Assembly (NCBI RefSeq): GCF_020103725.1
Contig: NZ_JAHXBG010000012.1
Coordinates: 248,001 to 312,000, forward strand
Direction: 5' to 3'
From: Hyalangium gracile
GTDB lineage: Bacteria > Myxococcota > Myxococcia > Myxococcales > Myxococcaceae
DNA: 64,000 nucleotides
Position numbers and translations under genes: made by a program. The notes beneath the pieces were generated by a model that saw only the letters and a list, made by a program, of their open reading frames with translations, had not been told where the DNA came from and made no database searches. Shown here piece after piece: positions 44,948-52,427 of this stretch. Within the stretch, counting starts at the first letter, position 1. Each line of letters opens with the position of its first letter.

Positions 44948-46411
44948 TCAGGGAGGTGGGGACCACAGGCGGCGCCAGCGGCTGTACGGCGTGGTTGCGG
45001 GCCGAGGCGTCATCCGGGCGCGGTGCAGCATGGCCGGGCCCGCCGCCGTCGTCGTCTCGCTCCAGGCGGCCGTGTCCGGATCGAACGTGCCGCTGTGGCC
45101 CTCCGTCACCGCACGCACCAGCGGCAGGCCATACTCCCGCGATCGCGCCACCCCCATGGCCAGCGTCATCCGGTGGAGGAGCGCCCGGCGGAACCAGTGC
45201 TCGTTGCCGGCGTTGAGCAGCACCTGAGGGCGCTCGTCCGGGGTTACCAGCTCGGTGAAGGCGACCTCGTAGCAGAGCAGCGGGCGTACGGAGGCGCCGC
45301 TCGCCTCGAAGGCGCGCTGGGGGGGCCGCCACGCGCTCACGTTCGTCTTCAGCGTGTTGAGCTCGAGCGCGGCGAACAGGGAGCGCAGCAGCGAGCTGGG
45401 AACGTACTCGGAGAACGGGACGAGCTTCTGCTTGTAGTAGACGGGCTGGCCGCCGCGCAGCTCGACGAGGGCGTTGTAGCGACCCGCCGCTGGCGCCGGC
45501 AGCAACGCTCCCGCGAAGACAGGGCCGCCCTGGGGCCCGAGCACCTCGGCGAGAGGCTGGAGGTTCGCCCCACCGTCGCGGATGACGGACTCAGGCCAGA
45601 CGACCCAGTCCGCTCGAGCCTCGCGAGTGGCCGCCACGTACTGGGAGAGCAGCGAGAGATCATCCCGCACGCTGTCTCCTGGCCCAGCGGAGGGAAGGGT
45701 GACGGTGGCGATCGTGACGGCGTGGACGTCGGCGGGAGTCGTCCATCGCGTGGGCAGCAAGAGGCCGAGGCCGAGCAGTGCCGCCGCCATCCCGGCGATG
45801 GGGACCGCCCTCGGTGTCTGGCTCCAGAGCCCGAGGCCCGCCGCCACCCACAGCGGGAGCAGCCCCGCCCCCTGGGCGCCGAGGACCGCCAGCCAGTGTC
45901 CGAGCGGCCCGAGCGCCATCCAGTAGCCGTAGTGCAGCCAGGGGAAGCCGAGCCACGCGTCGTGGATGAGCGCCTGGGTGAGCACCAGCCCTGGCGCGTG
46001 GAGCACGGGCAGCCAGGGTGCCAGGGCACTTCGGGACAGCCTGCTCGAGGCCCACCCCCACAGCCCGTACGGCAGCGCGATCAGCAGCAGGAAGCCGCCC
46101 ACCACGCCGCCGCCGACGATGCGCTCGGTGGGAGTCAGCACATAGAGGACGTCGGTGATCCAGTACAGGGTGCTCGCCGCCAGCGTCACGCCGAACACCG
46201 CGCCTGCTCGAAGGCCCACGCGCGGCGCGGGGCACCTCGCCAGCGCGCGGAAGTAGCACGCGAAGCCGGCGACGAGCCCGAGCACGTTGGCGGGGAACAC
46301 CCACAGCAGGTGCGCGGAGGCCCCCACCAGCAGGCCTCCCACGCCAGCGAGCACGTACGGCTTCCACGGCTCGGGCAGTGAGCTCCAGCGAGCGCTCAGC
46401 GCGGTCAGCAA
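44948..46411 (-). CDS. lnt: apolipoprotein N-acyltransferase
   Basis: 487 residues from TTG 46411, which has AAGGTGAAG upstream and overlaps the preceding gene's stop by 7 bp; a longer frame to 46510 would overlap that gene by over 100 bp. Seven or so transmembrane helices lead into a CN-hydrolase domain with catalytic Glu in VVWPESVI, Lys in 'YYKQKLVPFSEYVP' and Cys in 'LLCYEVAF'. Lnt adds the third acyl chain to lipoproteins in the inner membrane. The match is good, but myxobacteria often carry several Lnt paralogues, and the coupling to a secreted phosphodiesterase is unusual. Confidence 0.87.
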   Translation of the reverse strand: MLTALSARWSSLPEPWKPYVLAGVGGLLVGASAHLLWVFPANVLGLVAGFACYFRALARCPAPRVGLRAGAVFGVTLAASTLYWITDVLYVLTPTERIVGGGVVGGFLLLIALPYGLWGWASSRLSRSALAPWLPVLHAPGLVLTQALIHDAWLGFPWLHYGYWMALGPLGHWLAVLGAQGAGLLPLWVAAGLGLWSQTPRAVPIAGMAAALLGLGLLLPTRWTTPADVHAVTIATVTLPSAGPGDSVRDDLSLLSQYVAATREARADWVVWPESVIRDGGANLQPLAEVLGPQGGPVFAGALLPAPAAGRYNALVELRGGQPVYYKQKLVPFSEYVPSSLLRSLFAALELNTLKTNVSAWRPPQRAFEASGASVRPLLCYEVAFTELVTPDERPQVLLNAGNEHWFRRALLHRMTLAMGVARSREYGLPLVRAVTEGHSGTFDPDTAAWSETTTAAGPAMLHRARMTPRPATTPYSRWRRLWSPPP

Positions 46412-47577
46412 CCGGGCTTCACCTTGATCCAGCGGCCGTAGTGGTCCGAGTGCGTGTAGTAGGGCCAGAGCCGCTGGGCGCCATCCAGCGTCTTCCACGC
46501 GGGCGCCCACCCGCTGTACCCGAGCACCGTCGCCTGGCAGGTGCCGAACGCGGCGGGCTTGCCCAGCAGCACCGTGTCGAAGTCCGCCTTCAGGCCCGTG
46601 GCCATGCCATTGGGGCCGCTGTCCACCGAGGCGCCCACCCAGTTGGACTGGAAGGTCGCCGTCTCATAGGTGCCCATCACGGCCCCCGCCTGCCGGTAGG
46701 CATGGGGCTCCGAGAAGGAGCCGTCCGCCACCGCCTGCACCAGGAGCTGGTGGCCCTTGGTGCTCGCCAGGGCGCTGGTGAAGTCCGCGTTGAAGTCTCC
46801 GCCGAAGAGCACCGAGGCGGGCGGGTAGCTGGCCCGGTTCGCGCTCACCTGCGCGCGGATGTAGGCCAGCGACTGCTTCATGTTGGAGATGCGCGAGGTG
46901 TCCGACGCCGAGTCCCCATCCATGTGGCTGTTGCTGCCGTAGGTGAAGTGCGTGGTGAACACGTAGTAGTAGCGCCCTGCCTTGGCGAAGATGGCGCCCC
47001 AGACGCCCTTCTCCTTGTGCACGTCCACGCCGTTCACGTCCGTGAAGGCCTGGAAGGGCAGCTCCCTCACCAGCGTCGTCCCGCTCTTGTGGAAGAGCAC
47101 CAGCCCGCTGCAGTCGTTCTCGATGGCGCCCTCCAGCGAGTCGTCGCAGTAGTAGCCGCTCGGCGTGAGCATGCTGTAGCCGCGCGCCGCCAGGTCCGCC
47201 TTGGGCCCGTCCTGGATGAGATCGTCATAGTCCCAGGCCTCCTGGAACATCAGCACGTCGGCGCACTTGCTCACCTTGCCGAGGCTCTGCTCCATCTCGT
47301 CCCCGAAGTCGACCACGAAGGGGACGTTGTGGAAGATGTTGTAGGTGGCCACCGAGAACGCGCCCGTGTCGTCGCACGTCTCGTTGACCTGCCAGGAGCG
47401 CGTGAGCGACGGGTTGAAGTAGTCCGACTCGCTCACGGCGTCGTACCAGGCCTTGGGGTGGCTCGCGTAGTTGGCATCGAACGCGGGGGGCGAGTCCGCC
47501 CGGGCGGCACTGGCCAGGGCCAGCACCAGCACGGTTGGAAGAGGGGAACAGCGCGGTACGAGCCGGCGGAGCTTCAT
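46405..47577 (-). CDS. secreted endonuclease/exonuclease/phosphatase-family phosphodiesterase (sphingomyelinase-like)
   Basis: 390 residues from ATG 47577 with AGGAGG upstream. The signal peptide ends ASAARA. EEP-fold motifs: 'VATYNIFHN', 'VLMFQEAWD' (metal Glu), 'YYVFTTHFTYGSN', 'VLFGGDFNADF' and the terminal 'YYTHSDHYGRW' (catalytic SDH). The arrangement in a secreted protein is that of bacterial neutral sphingomyelinase/phospholipase C-type toxins, though secreted nucleases share it. It overlaps and probably drives translation of lnt. Confidence 0.82.
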   Translation of the reverse strand: MKLRRLVPRCSPLPTVLVLALASAARADSPPAFDANYASHPKAWYDAVSESDYFNPSLTRSWQVNETCDDTGAFSVATYNIFHNVPFVVDFGDEMEQSLGKVSKCADVLMFQEAWDYDDLIQDGPKADLAARGYSMLTPSGYYCDDSLEGAIENDCSGLVLFHKSGTTLVRELPFQAFTDVNGVDVHKEKGVWGAIFAKAGRYYYVFTTHFTYGSNSHMDGDSASDTSRISNMKQSLAYIRAQVSANRASYPPASVLFGGDFNADFTSALASTKGHQLLVQAVADGSFSEPHAYRQAGAVMGTYETATFQSNWVGASVDSGPNGMATGLKADFDTVLLGKPAAFGTCQATVLGYSGWAPAWKTLDGAQRLWPYYTHSDHYGRWIKVKPGC

Positions 47578-47592
47578 CGCGGCCTCCTGTGA

Positions 47593-48705
47593 TTACTGCA
47601 GGTGGTACTTCTCGAAGAGACTTCGATCGATCTCGGGCATGCGCTCGAGGAGCTGCTCCGGGGTGAGCCCCTCGCCGCGCAGCTTCGCCAGGAGCTGCTC
47701 CCGCTCCGCGTTGAAGGCGCTCAGGCGCTCGGCGCGCTCCCGTTGCTCGTGGCGGAACGCGAGCTCCCTCGAGGCCGCTTCCGCTCCAGCCTGACGCTCC
47801 AGCACGGCGCGACGTGCCGCCTCATCCAGCGGGCCGGAGGACTCGCGCAGCCGCAGCTCCTGCCGGGCCAGCTCCACCGGCTCCATCACCTCCGAGAGCC
47901 GCACGCCATGCTCGCGCTCGATGCGCCGCAGCTCGGCCTGCCAGGTGGCCACGTTCTGTTCGACGGAGGCTCCCGGGCTGCCCAGGAGCGTGTCCACCCT
48001 CGAGGGCAGCAGGAGCACGTCATCCGAGAGCCCGAAGAGGCGCGCGTCCAGCTCCGGGCCCAGGAGGCGCCGACGCTCCTCGCGGAAGCGCTCGAGGGCG
48101 GCGAAGTAGCCTCGCTCGCTCGATGAGGAGGCCTCCTGCACGACGAGCCGCTCGTACGCCGCATCCACCTGCTCCAGCCGGCTCCAGAGGAACTCGGGAG
48201 TGACGTCGTCCGGCAGGGCAAGGCGCTCTCGAAGCGAGGCAAACAGCAGGCCGCGGCACAGCTCGGCTCCACGAGTGCCCTCGAGCCCGAGCTGCTGGCT
48301 CCAGGCGCGTAGCTCCTCGGCGTGCCGCTCCACGAGTCCGCAGCGCCGGTCGAGCAGGCTCTGGAGGATGCGGCCTGGAGCCAGGGAGAAGTCCCCCTGG
48401 GCCGAGACGCGGCGCCAGGACCGCTCCAGGGAGTTTCGGACCCGTGCCGCCAGGAGCCGCGCCTGGATCTCTCTCGCCTCCGGCAGCGCCGCGGCGGTGG
48501 CGGGGCGGGGGCTCGAGGGCGCGGCCTCCGTCACCGGCTGGAGCGTCCGCGCCGTGGGTTCACCCTCGGTCACGCGGGCCGAGGCAGCCACGGATGCAGC
48601 TTCCACGGCAGGAGAGCGCGCGCGGTACGCCCAGAGCGCGCCGCCCGAGAGCACCGCACAGGCCACGAGCCCCCAGGCTCGACGTGGGACACGCCGCTTT
48701 TCCAT
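47593..48705 (-). CDS. lipase-secretion-chaperone-like membrane-anchored helical protein
   Basis: 370 residues from ATG 48705. One N-terminal TM anchor (AWGLVACAVLSGGALWAYRA) precedes a Thr/Ala/Pro linker, and the rest is nearly all helical. Segments such as 'FAALERFREERRRLLGPELDARLFGLSDD' and 'RLSAFNAEREQLLAKLRGEGLTPEQLLERMPEIDRSLFEKYHL' resemble the Lif foldase family that wraps around secreted lipases. No lipase gene is nearby. It lies 15 bp upstream of the EEP-family gene on the same strand, suggesting that it may help fold that exported enzyme. Confidence 0.6.
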   Translation of the reverse strand: MEKRRVPRRAWGLVACAVLSGGALWAYRARSPAVEAASVAASARVTEGEPTARTLQPVTEAAPSSPRPATAAALPEAREIQARLLAARVRNSLERSWRRVSAQGDFSLAPGRILQSLLDRRCGLVERHAEELRAWSQQLGLEGTRGAELCRGLLFASLRERLALPDDVTPEFLWSRLEQVDAAYERLVVQEASSSSERGYFAALERFREERRRLLGPELDARLFGLSDDVLLLPSRVDTLLGSPGASVEQNVATWQAELRRIEREHGVRLSEVMEPVELARQELRLRESSGPLDEAARRAVLERQAGAEAASRELAFRHEQRERAERLSAFNAEREQLLAKLRGEGLTPEQLLERMPEIDRSLFEKYHLQ

Positions 48706-48810
48706 GAAAAGCAAACCTAGAGGCTTTCACCAGGAGTGACAATGGTAGGGCCCCGCCCATCATCTGGATGTCCACGTTGGCCAGGAGGCGCTGTCGTAAC
48801 CTCTCGCCCC

Positions 48811-49500
48811 ATGGGGCTGCGCAGGGACTCATGGATTCTCCTGGGGTTGACGGTAGCCGCCACCGCACTGGCGCTCTTCATGCAGTCGCGGGGCAAGGCG
48901 TCGTGGCTCGAGGTTGGCGCCTTCATCACCGGAGCGCTGTGCGTCTGGCTGACGGTCAAGGAGAGCGTCTGGAGCTTCCCCATCAGCATGATCAACGTGG
49001 CGGTGTTCCTGTTCGTCTTCATCAACGCCCGGCTCTACGCGGACGCGGGGCTGCAGGTGGTGTACTTCGTCCTGAGCGCGATCGGCTGGTGGATGTGGCT
49101 CTTCGGCGGAGCGAACCGAACGGAGCTGCGGATCTCTCGCGTCCGAGCTCCCGAAGCGCTGCTCGTGGCGAGCCTGGGCCTGCTGTTCACGGTCGGCATG
49201 ACGCTGTACCTGCGGCGCATCCCGGGCACGGTGCCGCTCGCTGACGCCGGGACGACGGCCCTCTCCCTGGCGGCGCAGTGGCTGCTCAACCGCAAGCGCC
49301 TGGAGACCTGGTGGTGCTGGATCGTCGTCGACGTGCTCTACATCCCGCTGTACGCGTACAAGGAGCTGTACCTCACGGCGATCCTCTACGTCGTGTTCCT
49401 CGGGATGGCGACGATGGGCTGGCTGGAGTGGCGGGCGCGGTTCGCGATGGGGCCTGTGGGAGCGGTGCAGGCGCCGCCTCTGCCAGGAGCACGGGCATGA
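48811..49500 (+). CDS. pnuC: PnuC-type nicotinamide riboside transporter
   Basis: 229 residues from ATG 48811. The family core 'TVKESVWSFPISMINVAVFLFVFINARLYADAGLQVVYFVLSAIGWWMW' and the later 'RLETWWCWIVVDVLYIPLYAYKELYLTAILY' give the seven-helix PnuC transporter. It overlaps nadR by 4 bp (ATGA), so uptake and phosphorylation of nicotinamide riboside are translationally coupled. No riboswitch was recognised upstream. Confidence 0.92.
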   Translation: MGLRRDSWILLGLTVAATALALFMQSRGKASWLEVGAFITGALCVWLTVKESVWSFPISMINVAVFLFVFINARLYADAGLQVVYFVLSAIGWWMWLFGGANRTELRISRVRAPEALLVASLGLLFTVGMTLYLRRIPGTVPLADAGTTALSLAAQWLLNRKRLETWWCWIVVDVLYIPLYAYKELYLTAILYVVFLGMATMGWLEWRARFAMGPVGAVQAPPLPGARA

Positions 49501-50483
49501 CCCTGGGCTTCGTCGTCGGCAAGTTCTATCCGCCGCACCGAGGGCACAAGCACCTCATCGACACCGCTCGGAGGCAGGTGGATCGGCTGGTCGTGCTGCT
49601 GCCGCACCATGTGACGCAGAAGATCCCGGGCGAGGTGCGCAAGCGATGGCTCGAGGAGATCCACCCGGACTGCGAGATCCACCTCGTGCCGGATGAGCTG
49701 GAGAACGACTCCGAGCAGTGGGCGAAGTTCACGCGCGAGTACCTCGGGCGGTCCCCGGACGTGGTGTTCACCAGCGAGGACTACGGCCCCGGGTTCGCCG
49801 AGCACCTGGGGTGCCGGCACGTGATGGTGGATCGCCTCCGGCAGACGGTTCCCGTGTCGGGCACCCTGGTCCGGCGGGAGCCGCTGAGCCACCTGGACTT
49901 CCTCGAGCCGTGCGTGAGGGCCTGGTTCGTGCGGCGGGTGGTGCTGAGCGGGGCCGAGTCGACCGGCAAGACGACGCTCGCGGCGTTGCTCGCGCGGGAG
50001 TTCGAGACCGCCTGGGTGCCGGAGTACGGCCGCGAGTACTGGGAGGCGAAGGTGGCGGGGCTCTCGATGGACGGCCCGCTGCCGGGATGGAGCAGCGAGG
50101 AGTTCGTGACGATCGCCTCGCGGCAGCAGCAGCGGGAGGAGCTCGCGGCGCGGAGCGCGAACAAGGTGCTCATCTGCGACACCAACGCGTTCGCGACGGG
50201 CCTGTGGCACGAGCGGTACCTGGGACATCGAGACGAGCGCGTGGACGCCATCGGCCGCGCGGACTCGGTCGCGCTGTACCTGCTGTGCGAGCCGGACTTT
50301 CCCTTCGTGCAGGATGGCTGGCGCGACGGGGAGCGCATCCGGGACTGGATGCACGGGCGCTTCGTGGAGGAGCTGGCGAAGACGGGGGTGGAGACGGTCC
50401 GCCTGAGAGGGCCGCTCGAGGCGCGCGTGCGAGAGGCGAAGCGGGCAATCGAGGCGGTTCTTCGCAAGCCCTTCGATCTATGA
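49497..50483 (+). CDS. nadR: NadR-like NMN adenylyltransferase/ribosylnicotinamide kinase
   Basis: 328 residues from ATG 49497. N-terminal nucleotidyltransferase: GKFYPPHRGHKHLI with the HxGH motif. C-terminal kinase: Walker A SGAESTGKTTLAALL, then 'PEYGREYWE' and 'LLCEPDFPFVQDGWRDG'. The protein lacks the N-terminal HTH of enterobacterial NadR, so it is an enzyme only. It traps nicotinamide riboside imported by PnuC as NMN and converts it to NAD. Confidence 0.92.
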   Translation: MTLGFVVGKFYPPHRGHKHLIDTARRQVDRLVVLLPHHVTQKIPGEVRKRWLEEIHPDCEIHLVPDELENDSEQWAKFTREYLGRSPDVVFTSEDYGPGFAEHLGCRHVMVDRLRQTVPVSGTLVRREPLSHLDFLEPCVRAWFVRRVVLSGAESTGKTTLAALLAREFETAWVPEYGREYWEAKVAGLSMDGPLPGWSSEEFVTIASRQQQREELAARSANKVLICDTNAFATGLWHERYLGHRDERVDAIGRADSVALYLLCEPDFPFVQDGWRDGERIRDWMHGRFVEELAKTGVETVRLRGPLEARVREAKRAIEAVLRKPFDL

Positions 50484-50537
50484 GTCCGTTCGGGTTAGCA
50501 TCCGCGCATTCTTGCTTCGATTGCACTCACGGCGCTC

Positions 50538-52319
50538 GTGGCATACGGGCCCGGCCTGATCGGTGAGACTCCCGCGGCGGAGCTCCACAAGACCGGCAAG
50601 GCGGCCCAGGTGGCCCCGGTCTCGGGCTCCATCCCCGCGGGCCTGCCCGCGCGCCTGCTGGTGGGGCTCTTCGAGGACACCGGGCAGACGTGGATGAAGA
50701 GCAGCGGGGTGCCGTGGGACGTGCGCTACCGCTACTTCGTCAAGGGCTGGATCGACAACTGGGGCTATGGCCCCGGCAACGGCCAGTGGGGGCTGCAGTT
50801 CCTCCAGGAGTGCCAGTCCCAGGGTTTCCTGCCCGCCATCCAGTACTACCAGATCAACGGAGAGCCCGGCGGCGGCGAGGACCAGTTCCTCGCCAAGGTC
50901 CGAAACGTCTCCACCATGCGGAGCTACTTCTCCGACTTCAAGGCGCTCATGCAGCGGGCCCGCGAGTTCGGGAAGCCGGTGCTGGTGCTCGTGGAGGCGG
51001 ATGGCTTCGGGCTGCTCCAGAAGCAGACGCAGGGCAACCCGGCCGCGGCCGCAGCGGTGGCCAGCACCGGACTGCCGGAGCTGAGCAAGCTGCCGAACAC
51101 CGTGGCGGGCTGGGGGCTCGCGTTCCTCCAGCTGCGCAAGGCGGTGGGGGCCAGCAACGTCATCCTGGGCATCCACGTCTCCGCCTGGGCAGGAGAGGGG
51201 GATCTGGCGCACTTCTCCGTCACCCAGCCACTGCAGCCCGAGGTGACGAAGGTCCACACCTTCCTCAAGCCGCTCGGGCTGGCGCCCAACGTCACGGGCG
51301 CCACGTGGGACGTGCTGGTGGGAGATCCGCTGGACCGTGACGCGGAGTTCTACAAGCGCACCGCCAACCAGGACCGCTGGTGGGACGCGAGCGACTCGGC
51401 TCCGGTTGCGTCCAAGAGCTTCAACCGGTACGCGGAGTGGCTGCGCCTGTGGAACGTGACGTCGGGCAAGCGCTGGGTGCTGTGGCAGATCCCGCTGGGG
51501 AACTCGAACCACCTGGACGTGGACAACAAGCGCAACGCTCCGCGCGAGGGCTATCGCGACAACCGGACCGAGTACTTCTTCGGCCCCAACGGCGCCGCGC
51601 ACCGGCAGAAGTTCGCCAACAGCGGAGTCATCGCCCTGCTCTTCGGCAAGGGCGAGGGGCGGCAGAGCTCGTACACGAATGACGTGTACAAGGACGGGCA
51701 GCTCTTCATGAAGAGCCGCGCGGGCGCCTTCCTGAAGGCGGGTGGACTGTCCATCCCCGCATCGGGTTCTGGTGCGACAGGCGGGACGGGACCTGCTCCT
51801 TCGCCGCCGCCTCCCTCCGCGCCAGCGCCTGCTCCTACGCCGGTGCCTGCTCCTGCTCCCACCCCGTCTCCTGGCGTGGCCGCGTACCAGTTCGAGAGAG
51901 GCAACCAGGGATGGACGCGCTGGGGGCCTCTCATCCAAGGCGTCGCCAGCTCCACTACCCGAGCCTTCCAGGGGAGCCGCTCCCTGGAGGTGAAGGTGGC
52001 CGGCGCGCCGAAGGGGATGTCCAAGGTCTACGTGTCGGGAGCCTCGGTGCCTGCGGGACGGACGGTGTCCTTCCGCGTCTGGTTCCCCAGCGGCAGCCGC
52101 ATCAGCGCGCTCCAACCCTACGTGTTGCAGGGAGCCGCTGGTGGGTGGAAGTGGAGTGGGTCGTGGATCGCGACCACGTCCTTGAAGGCCGGCACCTGGA
52201 ACACCGTCACCCTGCCCATTCCGGCGGGCGCGGTGTCTCCGTTCCACGAGCTGGGCCTGGAGATCTTCACCGATGCCGCGTGGACGGGGCCGCTCTACGT
52301 GGACTCGGTGAGCTGGTAG
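50538..52319 (+). CDS. exported CBM-containing protein of unknown catalytic class
   Basis: 593 residues counted from GTG 50538, but the frame is open back to 50499 and encodes 'ILASIALTALVAYGPG', a signal-peptide core with no ATG/GTG/TTG before it. The true start may be a rare codon (ATT 50508) or lost. The N-terminal ~370 residues look like a glycosidase-type barrel ('VGLFEDTGQTWMKSSG', 'LPAIQYYQINGEPGGGE', 'PVLVLVEADGFG', 'VILGIHVSAWAGEGD', 'WVLWQIPLGNSNHLD') without an assigned family. A (SP)AP linker leads to a C-terminal CBM-like beta-sandwich ('YQFERGNQGWTRWGP' ... 'AWTGPLYVDSVSW'). Confidence 0.65.
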   Translation: MAYGPGLIGETPAAELHKTGKAAQVAPVSGSIPAGLPARLLVGLFEDTGQTWMKSSGVPWDVRYRYFVKGWIDNWGYGPGNGQWGLQFLQECQSQGFLPAIQYYQINGEPGGGEDQFLAKVRNVSTMRSYFSDFKALMQRAREFGKPVLVLVEADGFGLLQKQTQGNPAAAAAVASTGLPELSKLPNTVAGWGLAFLQLRKAVGASNVILGIHVSAWAGEGDLAHFSVTQPLQPEVTKVHTFLKPLGLAPNVTGATWDVLVGDPLDRDAEFYKRTANQDRWWDASDSAPVASKSFNRYAEWLRLWNVTSGKRWVLWQIPLGNSNHLDVDNKRNAPREGYRDNRTEYFFGPNGAAHRQKFANSGVIALLFGKGEGRQSSYTNDVYKDGQLFMKSRAGAFLKAGGLSIPASGSGATGGTGPAPSPPPPSAPAPAPTPVPAPAPTPSPGVAAYQFERGNQGWTRWGPLIQGVASSTTRAFQGSRSLEVKVAGAPKGMSKVYVSGASVPAGRTVSFRVWFPSGSRISALQPYVLQGAAGGWKWSGSWIATTSLKAGTWNTVTLPIPAGAVSPFHELGLEIFTDAAWTGPLYVDSVSW

Positions 52320-52393
52320 TGGCGCTCGGCGCGCGCGCCATACGCCTCCAGGAGCAGTGACCCCAGGGCGCATTGATCGTGGAGTGATCCCGC

Positions 52394-52423
52394 CCGCGGA
52401 GCTGAGTTCTCCGCGGAGGGAGG
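52394..52423 (+). promoter_or_regulatory. hairpin abutting the kinase ribosome binding site
   Basis: CCGCGGAG (52394-52401) pairs perfectly with CTCCGCGG (52409-52416) around a 7-nt loop. The Shine-Dalgarno GGAGGGAGG (52415-52423) shares the last bases of the 3' arm. The kinase TTG start is at 52428. Confidence 0.45.
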
Positions 52424-52427
52424 CCGT

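Noticed and set aside
48715-48810. A riboswitch before pnuC
   Set aside because: The leader is under 100 bp and shows no recognisable NAD-related or other riboswitch core.
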